From the NCBI GenBank assembly GCA_013823625.1, contig PNMM01000002.1, forward strand, positions 641,061-705,060: a DNA stretch of 64,000 nt, read 5' to 3'. Every line of letters starts with the position of its first letter. Position 1 is the first letter of the stretch. Source of the stretch: Microbacterium sp. (GTDB taxonomy: Bacteria > Actinomycetota > Actinomycetes > Actinomycetales > Microbacteriaceae). The notes beneath the pieces were generated by a model that was not told the origin of the DNA, made no database searches, and saw only the letters and a program-made list of their open reading frames with translations. The position numbers and the translations under genes are program-made. Shown piece after piece: positions 1 to 9,567 of the stretch.

Positions 1-32
1 CGTCAACAGGTCATCCCCATCCGCCAAGGAAG

Positions 33-41
33 TTATCCACA
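33..41 (+). promoter_or_regulatory. DnaA box TTATCCACA in the region 3' of dnaA (dnaA-dnaN intergenic / oriC flank)
   Basis: Perfect TTATCCACA; actinobacterial oriC normally lies between dnaA and dnaN. Confidence 0.6.
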
Positions 42-115
42 GGCTGTCCCCAGTGTGCGAAACGTGCAATGAAACTGAACGACTGCTGTGTCGAATGCAC
101 CGAAAGGCTCGTCGC

Positions 116-1528
116 TTAGCCGTAGCGGTGGTTTTGCTTGATGCGACTCGTGAGCTCGGTGACTTGGTTGTAGATCGACCGGCGCTCTTTCATGAGGTCG
201 CTGATCTTCTTGTTGGCGTACATCACCGTGGTGTGATCTCGGTTGCCGAAGAGCTGCCCGATTTTGGGCAGCGACAGGTTGGTCAGTTCACGACAGAGGT
301 ACATCGCGATCTGTCGCGCTGTGGCAACCGCTTGTGATCGAGACGAGCCATAGAGATCGTCGACGGTTAGCTTGAAGTAGGCAGCGGTGTGATTGATGAT
401 GTCGACCGGCGCGATGACATTGTCTTCATCGAGAGTGATGAGATCTTTCAGCACCGTCTGGACGAGCTGCATGTCGACTGCTGTTCGGTTGAGGTTCGCG
501 AACGCCGTAACCCTGATGAGTGTGCCTTCGAGTTCGCGGATGTTGCTCGAGACTTTCGAGGCGATGTACTCGAGCACGTCATCCCGAACCTGCAGTTTGT
601 CGTTCTGCGCCTTCTTGCGAAGAATCGCGATGCGCGTCTCGAGGTCGGGTGCTTGAACGTCGGTGATGAGCCCCCACTCGAACCGGCTGCGCATGCGGTC
701 TTCAAAGCCCGTGAGGTGCTTGGGCGGCAAGTCGCTCGTGATGACCACCTGCTTGTTGTGGTCATGCAGTGTGTTGAAGGTGTGGAAGAACGCCTCTTGC
801 GTCGAGTCTTTGCCCTGCAAGAACTGAATGTCGTCGATGAGCAAGATGTCGATCTCGCGGTAGCGCGACTGAAAGAGGCTTGCCCGGTTGTTGGCGATCG
901 AGTTGATGAAGTCGTTCGTGAACTCTTCAGAGCTGACGTAGCGAACACGGATTCCCGGGTAGAGGCTCTCGGCGTAGTGGCCGATGGCGTGAAGCAAGTG
1001 GGTTTTGCCCAGACCCGATTCGCCATAGATGAAGAGAGGGTTATAGGCCTTGGCCGGCGCCTCGGCCACCGCGACGGCGGCCGCGTGCGCGAAGCGGTTC
1101 GACCCCCCGATGACGAAGTTGTCGAAGCTGTACTTGTCATTGAGACGGCTGTCGCCGCGTCGACCCGACGCATCGGTCGTCGTGGGCGCAACACTGTTCT
1201 CGATATACAGCGGGCTTTGTTCCATGGGCTCAACGCCGGCGTCGAGCTCTTCATTCTGAATCTCAGGATTCACGACGATGGCGAAGCTCGACACCGTCTC
1301 GCCCGCGACGGTCGTGAGAGCGCTAAGGAGGGGGAGACGGATGCGTTGCTCCAGCATTCCGCGCGTGAGCTCGTTGGGGACCTCGAGATAGAAGGTGCCC
1401 GCCATGACGCCGCGCGGCTCGACCAAGTTAATGAAGCCGTGCAGCTGGGGCGTGATGCGATCGTCAGCAGTGAGCACTGCCTTCACCGACTCCCACAAGT
1501 CGTGCGGGGAATCGGTTTCGTCAGGCAT
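116..1528 (-). CDS. dnaA: Chromosomal replication initiator protein DnaA
   Basis: GESGLGKTHLLHAIGHY Walker A, LLIDDIQFL, C-terminal GNRDHTTVMYANKKI; start chosen at MPDETDS inside the longer ORF. Confidence 0.97.
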   Translation of the reverse strand: MPDETDSPHDLWESVKAVLTADDRITPQLHGFINLVEPRGVMAGTFYLEVPNELTRGMLEQRIRLPLLSALTTVAGETVSSFAIVVNPEIQNEELDAGVEPMEQSPLYIENSVAPTTTDASGRRGDSRLNDKYSFDNFVIGGSNRFAHAAAVAVAEAPAKAYNPLFIYGESGLGKTHLLHAIGHYAESLYPGIRVRYVSSEEFTNDFINSIANNRASLFQSRYREIDILLIDDIQFLQGKDSTQEAFFHTFNTLHDHNKQVVITSDLPPKHLTGFEDRMRSRFEWGLITDVQAPDLETRIAILRKKAQNDKLQVRDDVLEYIASKVSSNIRELEGTLIRVTAFANLNRTAVDMQLVQTVLKDLITLDEDNVIAPVDIINHTAAYFKLTVDDLYGSSRSQAVATARQIAMYLCRELTNLSLPKIGQLFGNRDHTTVMYANKKISDLMKERRSIYNQVTELTSRIKQNHRYG

Positions 1529-1578
1529 CGCCCAGCTCCTTCGGTGAAAAACGCGCGACGTGATGAGGTGGACGCCGC

Positions 1579-1688
1579 TGTGGATAAGTTGTCGATGCAC
1601 CCACAGAGGAGGCGTCGAGAAGACTGGTGCCTACTGTAATCCGACGCGGCGCGTCGTTACCAATGGTCTTTGCACATCATGTGGATAA
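1579..1688. promoter_or_regulatory. DnaA-box-like sites upstream of dnaA (TGTGGATAA at 1579-1587 and 1680-1688)
   Basis: Two reverse-orientation TTATCCACA boxes in the dnaA 5' region. Confidence 0.55.
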
Positions 1689-1828
1689 TGCACTCTCGCA
1701 CCGAGGGAGTTTGACCGGGGCATGGTCGGGACCTATTGTTAACCGGTTGACTTCTGTCCGGACCTGAATCGCAGCGATCGGACATCCGAGTTCCGTCGTC
1801 GCTGGCCCTGAGGGCCGAGGAGAGAACC

Positions 1829-1966
1829 ATGACCAAGCGCACCTTCCAGCCGAACAACCGCCGCCGGGCGAAGGTTCACGGCTTCCGTCTGCGCATGCGC
1901 ACTCGCGCTGGCCGCGCCATTCTCGCTGCGCGCCGCCGCAAGGGCCGCAGCGAACTCTCCGCTTAA
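1829..1966 (+). CDS. rpmH: 50S ribosomal protein L34
   Basis: 45-aa [45 protein letters not shown]; read from sequence, too short for the ORF track. Confidence 0.97.
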   Translation: MTKRTFQPNNRRRAKVHGFRLRMRTRAGRAILAARRRKGRSELSA

Positions 1967-1974
1967 GCACGCCG

Positions 1975-2313
1975 GTGCTCCCGCGAGCTCACCGGGTCGT
2001 CGTTGCCGACGATTTCCGGAGGGCTGTGCGCCGTGGCCGGCGCACGAGCACGCCGCACGCAGTGGTGTATCGCGTGAGTGGTGAGCCCAGCGGGCCGCGT
2101 TTCGGGGTCATCGTGTCGAAGCAGGTCGGAGGCGCTGTCGTGCGCAATCGCATTCGGCGCCGCATCCAGGCGATCTGCGCCTCGTCGTTGACGACCGTTC
2201 CAGCGGCCGAGCTCATTGTCGTCCGCGTTCTTCCGGGTGCGCATGAGGCCTCGTGGGATACCCTGCGGTCGGAGATCGGTGACGGATTGCGACGGGCGGT
2301 GACGGCTTCATGA
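1975..2313 (+). CDS. rnpA: Ribonuclease P protein component
   Basis: VGGAVVRNRIRRRIQ motif; follows rpmH. Confidence 0.93.
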   Translation: MLPRAHRVVVADDFRRAVRRGRRTSTPHAVVYRVSGEPSGPRFGVIVSKQVGGAVVRNRIRRRIQAICASSLTTVPAAELIVVRVLPGAHEASWDTLRSEIGDGLRRAVTAS

Positions 2314-2627
2314 ACGAGACGCTCGTTCGCGGTGCCCGCGCGATCGCACTCATCCCCCGCAATCTCGTGGTGATCGTCTTGCGTGGATACCGTGCCGTCA
2401 TCTCGCCGCTCTACGGCGACGTCTGCCGGTACTACCCCAGCTGTTCGGCCTACGCTCTGGGTTCGGTTCAAGAACACGGTGTCGTGAAGGGCGGGTGGCT
2501 GGCGTCACGTCGCCTCGCTCGGTGTCACCCGTGGGCCGAAGGCGGCATCGACGATTGGCCCGTCAAAGAGAACTCTCCCTATCGGCGAACCCGCTGGGGC
2601 TTGATCGTGCTTGAGAGAAAGGCATAA
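2310..2627 (+). CDS. yidD: Membrane protein insertion efficiency factor YidD
   Basis: YPSCSAYALGSVQEHGVVKGGWLASRRLARCHPW signature; overlaps rnpA. Confidence 0.93.
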   Translation: MNETLVRGARAIALIPRNLVVIVLRGYRAVISPLYGDVCRYYPSCSAYALGSVQEHGVVKGGWLASRRLARCHPWAEGGIDDWPVKENSPYRRTRWGLIVLERKA

Positions 2628-2636
2628 CCCGCCACT

Positions 2637-3596
2637 ATGGATATCTTCGCCATCATCCTCTGGCCCATTAAGTGGGCGATCGAGGCGATCCTCGTGGGCT
2701 TCCACACGCTCTTCACCGTCATGGGCCTCGAGAGCGAGGCGGGCCTCACCTGGGTGCTGTCGATCGCTGGCCTCGTGGTGGTCGTGCGCGCAGCCCTGAT
2801 TCCGATCTTCGTGCGTCAGATTCAGAACCAGCGCAAGATGCTCGAGATCTCTCCTGACCTCAAGAAGATTCAAGACAAGTACCGCGGTAAGCGTGACCAG
2901 TTCTCGCGCGAGGCGATGTCGCGCGAGACGATGGCGCTCTACAAGAAGCACGGCACGAACCCCCTCTCGTCGTGCCTGCCGATCTTGCTGCAGATGCCGA
3001 TCTTCTTCGGCCTCTTCTCGGTGCTCAACAGCTCGTTCATGGGCCTCTCTGGTGTGGGCCTTCTGAACGAACAGCTCTCGCAAGAGTTCGGTCGGGCAAC
3101 TCTCTTTGGCATCGCTCCTCTCGGCGCGACGATGGTCAACAACGGCGGAAACGTCTGGGTGATTGTCATTGCGGCCGTGCTCATCGTTCTGATGACGGCC
3201 TCGCAGTTCATCACGCAGCTGCAGATCATGTCGAAGAACCAGAGCCCCGAGATGAAGGCCTCGCCGATGTATCGGCAGCAACGCATCTTGCTCTACATCC
3301 TCCCCGTGGTCTTCTTGTTCTCGGGCGTCGCCTTCCCGCTCGGCGTGATGTTCTACTGGTTCGTCTCCAACATCTGGACGATGGTGCAGCAGTTCATCGT
3401 CATCCGGAACATGCCGACTCCCGGTAGTGAAGCGGCGTTGGCGCGAGAGGCCCGCCTGGCCAAGAGGCGTCAGCGTAAGGGCATCGTTGACCCCGAGTCG
3501 GAAAACGGCGGCTCGCTCGCCGTCGAAGAGCCCAAGAAGACCCAGCGCGCCCAGCCGGTCAACAAGAACCGCGCGAAGAAGAAGGGTGGTCGCTAG
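2637..3596 (+). CDS. yidC: Membrane protein insertase YidC
   Basis: YidC/Oxa1 motifs, hydrophobic segments and basic C-terminus; conserved order. Confidence 0.95.
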   Translation: MDIFAIILWPIKWAIEAILVGFHTLFTVMGLESEAGLTWVLSIAGLVVVVRAALIPIFVRQIQNQRKMLEISPDLKKIQDKYRGKRDQFSREAMSRETMALYKKHGTNPLSSCLPILLQMPIFFGLFSVLNSSFMGLSGVGLLNEQLSQEFGRATLFGIAPLGATMVNNGGNVWVIVIAAVLIVLMTASQFITQLQIMSKNQSPEMKASPMYRQQRILLYILPVVFLFSGVAFPLGVMFYWFVSNIWTMVQQFIVIRNMPTPGSEAALAREARLAKRRQRKGIVDPESENGGSLAVEEPKKTQRAQPVNKNRAKKKGGR

Positions 3597-3599
3597 ACC

Positions 3600-4127
3600 A
3601 TGACCGACACCGTAGAGAATGTGCTCGACCCGATGACCGTCGAAGAGCCAGTCGGCACGACGGCGCATGAGTCGACCGATGCTGACGAGGGCGACATCGC
3701 CGCCGACTATCTCGAAGAGCTGCTTGACCTGGCTGACCTCGATGGCGACATCGAGATCGCTTCGCGAGGCGGGCGCATCTACCTGTCGATCGAGGCGGAA
3801 GAGGCGGATGCCCTGCGCACCCTGTCGAAGCCCGACACCGTCTCGGCCCTGCAAGAGCTCACGCGACTCGCGGTGCACGCTCGCACCGGCGAGTTCTCGC
3901 GCCTCATCCTCGACATCGCCGGATCCCGAGACGCACGCGCCGACGAGCTTCAGCGTCTTGTCGACCGCGCGATCGAACGCATCGACGCGGGCGCGGCCTC
4001 CGCTGCTCTGCCGCCCATGTCGAGCTACGAGCGCAAGCTCGTGCACGACCTCGTGGGCGAGCGTGGATTCACCTCGGAGTCGGAGGGCGAAGGGGCCGAG
4101 CGCCACACCGTCATCCGTCGTGGCTAA
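3600..4127 (+). CDS. jag: Jag/KhpB-type R3H domain RNA-binding protein
   Basis: ERKLVHDLV...GFTSESEGEGAERHTVIRR; between yidC and rsmG. Confidence 0.88.
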   Translation: MTDTVENVLDPMTVEEPVGTTAHESTDADEGDIAADYLEELLDLADLDGDIEIASRGGRIYLSIEAEEADALRTLSKPDTVSALQELTRLAVHARTGEFSRLILDIAGSRDARADELQRLVDRAIERIDAGAASAALPPMSSYERKLVHDLVGERGFTSESEGEGAERHTVIRRG

Positions 4128-4815
4128 CGACAACTCCCCCACTGTTTCACGTGAAACATTCGTGACCTCGTCGAGCCCTGTTGTGATCGAGCCAGAGCCG
4201 GCCGCGGCCGCCGTGGTTTTTGGGGAACACATCGAGCGCGCGCGGGCGTTCACGGCACACCTCGGCGAGCAGGGCGAGACCTTGGGCCTTATTGGCCCAC
4301 TCGAGGCGGCTCGCCTCTGGTCACGCCACATCATCAACTGTGCGGTGGTGGCACCGTTCCTCACCGCTCACGGCCGCGTCGCTGATGTGGGAAGCGGCGC
4401 GGGTCTACCGGGCCTTGTGTTGGCCATCGCTCGCCCCGATGTGCACCTGACGCTGATCGAGCCCATGGAACGCCGAACCGATTGGTTGCGCGACGAGAGC
4501 GAGCGGCTGGGGCTCACGAACGTCACGGTGCTGCGGGCCCGTGCTGAAGAAGCGGTGTCGGCGGGTCCCTTCGATCAAGTGACTGCCCGCGCAGTGAGCG
4601 CGCTGACGAAACTTGTTCCCCTCACAGCACCCCTGGCTCGCGCCGGAGGAGAGCTGATCTTCTTGAAGGGAGCGCGCATCACCGAGGAGATTTCCGCCGC
4701 GACATCGGTGCTTCGCCGCCATCGCGTAACCGACATCGAGGTGATCGAGCTCGGTGAGGGCATCGTGCCCGAAGTGACCCGACTGTTTCGGGCTACAGTA
4801 GGCGGGGCATCCTGA
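4120..4815 (+). CDS. rsmG: 16S rRNA (guanine-N7) methyltransferase RsmG
   Basis: VADVGSGAGLPGLVLAIARP SAM motif; GTG start overlapping the jag stop. Confidence 0.9.
   Translation: MANDNSPTVSRETFVTSSSPVVIEPEPAAAAVVFGEHIERARAFTAHLGEQGETLGLIGPLEAARLWSRHIINCAVVAPFLTAHGRVADVGSGAGLPGLVLAIARPDVHLTLIEPMERRTDWLRDESERLGLTNVTVLRARAEEAVSAGPFDQVTARAVSALTKLVPLTAPLARAGGELIFLKGARITEEISAATSVLRRHRVTDIEVIELGEGIVPEVTRLFRATVGGAS
4143..4158. promoter_or_regulatory. parS centromere site TGTTTCACGTGAAACA (inside the rsmG 5' coding region)
   Basis: Perfect 16-bp parS consensus. Confidence 0.95.
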
Positions 4816-4872
4816 CGTTCTGCGGTCTTTGACGGCGGTGCGGATGCTCGCCCGGCGTCACGCGATGACGCC

Positions 4873-4888
4873 CGTTTCACGTGAAACA
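4873..4888. promoter_or_regulatory. parS centromere site CGTTTCACGTGAAACA (upstream of parA)
   Basis: 15/16 match to parS with an intact GTTTCACGTGAAAC core. Confidence 0.93.
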
Positions 4889-4908
4889 TTCGAGCAGGAG
4901 GCTCAAGA

Positions 4909-5802
4909 GTGACGACCCAGGGACAGTACGACGAGACCACGCCTTTGGCGCGCGAGGTCGCCGAAATCACCCGTCGCCGCATTGCGCTCGAAGCAACGAC
5001 GCTCCCATTGCCGGCGTCGACCCGCGTGTTCACCGTGTCGAACCAAAAGGGTGGCGTGGGAAAGACCACCACGACCGTCAACCTTGCAGCGGCTTTGGCG
5101 CGGTCGGGTGCACGCGTGCTCGTGATCGACCTCGACCCCCAGGGAAACGCGTCGACGGCCCTCGGCGTCGAGCACCGCGCTGAAACACCCAGTGTGTACG
5201 ACGTCGTGGTGGGCGACGTTGCGCTTGCTGACGTCGTGCAGAAGAGCCCCGAGTTCGACCAGCTCTATTGCGTTCCGGCGACCATTCACCTCGCCGGAGC
5301 CGAGATCGAGCTCGTCTCGCTCGTCGCCCGCGAGCAGCGACTGCGCACGGCCCTTGACGCGTTCCTCGCGGCGCAAGAAGACATGTTCCACTACGTGTTC
5401 ATCGACTGCCCGCCGTCGCTGGGCCTGCTCACGATCAACGCCTTCGTCGCGGCGCGCGAAGTGCTCATTCCCATTCAGTGCGAGTACTACGCCCTCGAAG
5501 GCCTCAGCCAGCTTCTCAACAGCATTCAACTCATCGAGCGTCATTTGAACCCCCAGCTTCGGGTCTCGACGATCTTGTTGACGATGTACGACTCTCGTAC
5601 CAACCTGGCCAATCAGGTCGTCGACGATGTGCGCGAGCACTTTCCCCAGCAAGCCCTCACGACCGTCATTCCTCGCTCGGTGCGCATCAGTGAGGCGCCG
5701 AGCTACGGCCAGAGCGTCATCAGCTACGACGAGGGGTCACCGGGCTCGCTCTCATACCTTGAGGCAGCAGCCGAGATCGCACACCGCGGGGTGAGTGCCT
5801 GA
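4909..5802 (+). CDS. parA: Chromosome partitioning ATPase ParA/Soj
   Basis: NQKGGVGKTTTTVNLAAALA deviant Walker A. Confidence 0.95.
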   Translation: MTTQGQYDETTPLAREVAEITRRRIALEATTLPLPASTRVFTVSNQKGGVGKTTTTVNLAAALARSGARVLVIDLDPQGNASTALGVEHRAETPSVYDVVVGDVALADVVQKSPEFDQLYCVPATIHLAGAEIELVSLVAREQRLRTALDAFLAAQEDMFHYVFIDCPPSLGLLTINAFVAAREVLIPIQCEYYALEGLSQLLNSIQLIERHLNPQLRVSTILLTMYDSRTNLANQVVDDVREHFPQQALTTVIPRSVRISEAPSYGQSVISYDEGSPGSLSYLEAAAEIAHRGVSA

Positions 5803-6755
5803 TGGCTCAGAAACGTACCGGGTTGGGCCGTGGCATCGGTGCCCTCATTCCCACGGGCGAGGGCGAGCGGCCCGTCGACGTCTTCTTCCCCGCGCCTGCC
5901 ACGACTGAGGGTGAAGAGCTCGCGGTCGTTCCCGGCGCCCGTCTCGCGGCCATCGCGCCGAGCGACATCGTGCCGAACCCCCAGCAGCCCCGCACCGAGT
6001 TCCGCGAAGAAGAACTCGCTGAGCTCGTGCACTCTGTGCGCGAGTTCGGGGTACTGCAGCCCATCGTGGTGCGCGAGCGCACGGGAGCCCGGGCAGGAGA
6101 GCCCGCCTACGAGTTGATCATGGGCGAGCGGCGTCTGCGGGCATCCACGATCGCCGGCCTCGAGGTGATTCCCGCGATCGTGCGCAATACGAGCGACGAC
6201 AACATGCTGCGGGATGCTCTGCTCGAGAACCTGCACCGGGCGCAGCTCAACGCTCTCGAAGAGGCCAGCGCGTACCAGCAGTTGCTCGAAGACTTTGGCA
6301 TCACGCAAGAGCAGCTCGCCGAGCGTCTCGGCCGCTCGCGGCCGCAGATCACCAACACGCTGCGCTTGCTCAAGCTTCCGCCGCAAGTGCAGGCGCGGGT
6401 CGCTGCTGGCGTGCTCACGCCGGGCCACGCTCGGGCGATTCTCGCGGCGGGCAGCACGCCGGCCATGCTCAAGCTGTCGGACAAGATCGTCAACGAAGAG
6501 CTTTCGGTGCGTCAGGCGGAAGCCGCGGCATCGCTGCTCAGCGGCTCTGGCCCCCGCGTTCCCGTCGCCAAGAAGCCGTCGGCCGGATCACGACAGGGTC
6601 AGCTCAACGAGATCGCTGAGCGCCTGGGCGACCGCCTCGACACTCGCGTCACGATCAGCCTGGGTCAGAAGAAGGGCACAGTCGTTATCGACTTTGCGAC
6701 TATCGGTGACCTCAACCGCATTCTGGGCGAACTGGGCGACGACGGCTTTCGCTAA
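5802..6755 (+). CDS. parB: Chromosome partitioning protein ParB
   Basis: GLGRGIGALIP, QPIVVRE...GERRLRAS (CTP-binding box), HTH. Confidence 0.95.
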   Translation: MAQKRTGLGRGIGALIPTGEGERPVDVFFPAPATTEGEELAVVPGARLAAIAPSDIVPNPQQPRTEFREEELAELVHSVREFGVLQPIVVRERTGARAGEPAYELIMGERRLRASTIAGLEVIPAIVRNTSDDNMLRDALLENLHRAQLNALEEASAYQQLLEDFGITQEQLAERLGRSRPQITNTLRLLKLPPQVQARVAAGVLTPGHARAILAAGSTPAMLKLSDKIVNEELSVRQAEAAASLLSGSGPRVPVAKKPSAGSRQGQLNEIAERLGDRLDTRVTISLGQKKGTVVIDFATIGDLNRILGELGDDGFR

Positions 6756-6767
6756 CCCGATGCGCGC

Positions 6768-7763
6768 CTAGGCGCGTGAGTCGCGCACGGCGGCTTGGGC
6801 AAGCTCGGCGTAGACCCACCCGACGTCGTGACCGGCGGCTTCGAGAGCGAGAGCGAACGTTGACGTCTCGGTGAGACCCGGCATGACGCTCGCCTCGAGA
6901 AACCACGGGGTGCCGGCGCCATCGATGATGAGGTCGATGCGGCTGATGTGGCGCAGGCCGAGGGCACGGTGCGCCGCGAGAGCCACCTCGGTCGCGCGTG
7001 CGGCCGTGGCGTCGTCAATGCGGGCCGGCGCGTAGAAGCGCGTCTCTCCGGCGTTGTAGCGCGCCTCAAAGCCGTAGACGCCCGACAGCGGCTCGATCTC
7101 GACCGCCGGCAAGGCGACGGGCCCGTCGCCCGTATCGATGATGCCGATCGCAACCTCAACACCCGTGATGCGTTGCTCGATGAGGGCAACGTCGCAGTAC
7201 GTGTAGGCGAGCACCATCGCGCGACGCAGCTCGTCATCCGTATTGACGAGGCTCACGCCCTGCGCTGAGCCGCCCTGGGCCGGCTTGACGGCCAAAGGCG
7301 GCGGAAGCTCTCCGCGCACGACCGACAGCACACTCTCGGCGCCGAGCTCGCGAAACGCATCGCGGGTGAGAGCGATCGAGTGTGGCGTCGGAACCCCCGC
7401 GCGCTCGACGATCGTCTTGGCGCGCGGCTTGTCCCAGGCGAGGCGCGTTGAACTCGCGGATGATCCGACGTAGGGCAGCCCAAGAAACTCGAGCAGGCTG
7501 CGCAAGGCACCGTCTTCGCCGCTCGCGCCGTGCAGAGTCGGCCACACGACATCGGGCCGGGTGGCGAGCAGCGCGGGCAGCAGCGCGGCATCCGGGTCGA
7601 GCAGTGTCACCTCGAGCCCGTGGGCGGCAAGGCCGTCGGCGACGCGGCGCCCCGACTTGAGCGAGATATCACGCTCGTGCGAAATGCCGCCGGCAAGAAC
7701 GACGACGCGCTGGGCGGGAGAGGGAGCGGGGGAGTCGGTCATGAGCGCAGCATCCGTCGTCAA
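6768..7763 (-). CDS. ddl: D-alanine--D-alanine ligase
   Basis: ATP-grasp features, VLAGGISHERDISLKSG, VKPAQGGSAQGVSLV, LEASVMPGLTETS. Confidence 0.88.
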   Translation of the reverse strand: MTTDAALMTDSPAPSPAQRVVVLAGGISHERDISLKSGRRVADGLAAHGLEVTLLDPDAALLPALLATRPDVVWPTLHGASGEDGALRSLLEFLGLPYVGSSASSTRLAWDKPRAKTIVERAGVPTPHSIALTRDAFRELGAESVLSVVRGELPPPLAVKPAQGGSAQGVSLVNTDDELRRAMVLAYTYCDVALIEQRITGVEVAIGIIDTGDGPVALPAVEIEPLSGVYGFEARYNAGETRFYAPARIDDATAARATEVALAAHRALGLRHISRIDLIIDGAGTPWFLEASVMPGLTETSTFALALEAAGHDVGWVYAELAQAAVRDSRA

Positions 7764-9070
7764 GAAAGGTTGGGCGGCGGGCTCGCCACATGCGGGTCGT
7801 AGGCGGGCACAGCGATGGGCCCCGTGGTCGCGAAGGTCTCAAGCAGTTCTTGTTCGCCGCGCACGACCGTGGCAAGGCGACGGATGCCCTCACGCACTTC
7901 GGCGGGCGGCGGGTAGCAGAACGCGAGTCGCAAGTGCCCGCGGCCCGAGCCATCGGCAAAGAAGGCGGTGCCCGGCGTGTAGGCCACCAGCTCTTTGACG
8001 GCCCGCGGCAGCATGCCCTTCGAGTCGAGGCCCTCGGTGAGGGTGACCCACACGTAGAAGCCGCCGTTCGGCACCGTGTAGCTCAGATCGGGCAGGTATT
8101 GCTCCAGCGCTTCGATCATGGCGTCGCGACGTTCGCGGTAGAGCGAGCGGAACACGTCGATCTGGCCCCGCCAGTCGGCCTGGTCGAGGTAGTCGCTGAT
8201 GACCATCTGGTTGAGCGAGCTGGGGCTGAGAATGGCAGCTTCGGCCGCAAGAACGAGTTTTTCTCGGATAGCGTGAGGGGCGAGAGCCCAGCCGACGCGG
8301 AACCCGGGGGCGAGCGTCTTCGAGAACGAGCCGAGGTAGACGATGCCATCGGTCTCGACACTGCGCATGGCGGCGGGCGCCGGACGGTCGAACCACAAGA
8401 GCCCGTAGGGGTTGTCTTCAAGAATCAGGATGCCCGCCGAGCGTGCAATGTCGATGATCTCGAGGCGGCGCTCGCTCGAGAGTGTCACGCCCGCAGGGTT
8501 GTGGAAGTTGGGGATCAAGTACAGCAACTTGAGCTGCTTGCCCGCGGCGCGCAGCGACTGGATGCGCTCGGTGAGGGCCGCGGGGATCATGCCGTCCGCG
8601 TCCATCGCAATGTGGGCGACTTCGGCTTGGTACGAGCGGAAGATGCCCATCGCGCCGACGTACGAGGGCGACTCGGCGAGCACGACGTCGCCCGGGTCGA
8701 GGAAAAGCTTGGCGACGAGGTCGAGAGCTTGCTGCGAGCCCGTCGTCACGACGAGGTCGTCGACGCCCGCGCGAATGCCTTCGAGGGCCATGATCTCGAG
8801 GATGTGCTCGCGCAGCTCGGGGGTTCCTTGACCGGAGCCGTATTGCAGGGCCGCGGGGCCCCGGTCGCGCATGACACGCTCCATCGACTCCGTGACGGTC
8901 GCGAGCGGCAACGCTGACACATAGGGCATGCCGCCGGCGAGAGAGACCACTTCGGGGCGCGAGGCAACCGCAAACAGGGCGCGAACCTCAGAGGCGCTCA
9001 GGCCAGACGTGCGCGCGGCATAGTGCCCGTACCACGGGTCGAGGTTGGTGCCCTCGCGGGAGATCGTCAT
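7760..9070 (-). CDS. PLP-dependent aminotransferase (class I/II, 2-aminoadipate/MocR-like fold)
   Basis: YLGSFSKTLAPGFRVGW PLP-lysine motif, LEDNPYGLLWF. Confidence 0.9.
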   Translation of the reverse strand: MTISREGTNLDPWYGHYAARTSGLSASEVRALFAVASRPEVVSLAGGMPYVSALPLATVTESMERVMRDRGPAALQYGSGQGTPELREHILEIMALEGIRAGVDDLVVTTGSQQALDLVAKLFLDPGDVVLAESPSYVGAMGIFRSYQAEVAHIAMDADGMIPAALTERIQSLRAAGKQLKLLYLIPNFHNPAGVTLSSERRLEIIDIARSAGILILEDNPYGLLWFDRPAPAAMRSVETDGIVYLGSFSKTLAPGFRVGWALAPHAIREKLVLAAEAAILSPSSLNQMVISDYLDQADWRGQIDVFRSLYRERRDAMIEALEQYLPDLSYTVPNGGFYVWVTLTEGLDSKGMLPRAVKELVAYTPGTAFFADGSGRGHLRLAFCYPPPAEVREGIRRLATVVRGEQELLETFATTGPIAVPAYDPHVASPPPNLS

Positions 9071-9166
9071 GCTGTGCCCGTTCTGGATGAGTGGCGCGCT
9101 GCCAGTGCAGAGCGCCCTCACGGCGGCTCCCCCAGAGCACGTGGGTTCCAGAATACGGGCCAGACG

Positions 9167-9206
9167 CCGAGAAGCCCGCCCCCCGGTGAGGGGACGGGCT
9201 TCTCGG
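9167..9206. terminator. Long GC-rich hairpin downstream of trxA
   Basis: CCGAGAAGCCCG...CGGGCTTCTCGG inverted repeat. Confidence 0.7.
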
Positions 9207-9216
9207 TGTGAACGCT

Positions 9217-9540
9217 TTAGGCCAAGAACTCGGCCAAGTCAGCCTCGAGTGCGGGCTTGGGCTTGGCACCAATGACGGTCTTGACGACCTCGCCGCCACG
9301 GAAGACCTTCATCGCCGGAATCGACGTGATCTGGTACTTCATGGCCGTCTCGGGGTTGGCGTCGACGTCGAGCTTGACGATTTCGAGCTTGTCGGGGTGC
9401 TCGGCCGCGATGGCGTCGAGGATGGGTGAGACGGCACGGCACGGGCCACACCATTCAGCCCAGAAGTCGACCATGATCGTCTTCTCGTTCTTCAGAACTT
9501 CGGCCTCAAAAGTGGCGTCAGTCACATCGCGCGTGCTCAT
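9217..9540 (-). CDS. trxA: Thioredoxin
   Basis: FWAEWCGPCRAVSPI active site. Confidence 0.95.
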   Translation of the reverse strand: MSTRDVTDATFEAEVLKNEKTIMVDFWAEWCGPCRAVSPILDAIAAEHPDKLEIVKLDVDANPETAMKYQITSIPAMKVFRGGEVVKTVIGAKPKPALEADLAEFLA

Positions 9541-9567
9541 GGGTTCTCCTTGTGTCAGGTGGTCAGA

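Noticed and set aside
389-1639. 416-aa + strand ORF opposite dnaA
   Set aside because: Antisense to a confidently assigned dnaA; long antisense ORFs are expected in high-GC DNA.
2505-4364. 619-aa - strand ORF across yidC/jag/rsmG
   Set aside because: Overlaps three conserved genes on the opposite strand; low-complexity Arg/His/Asp composition typical of antisense frames.
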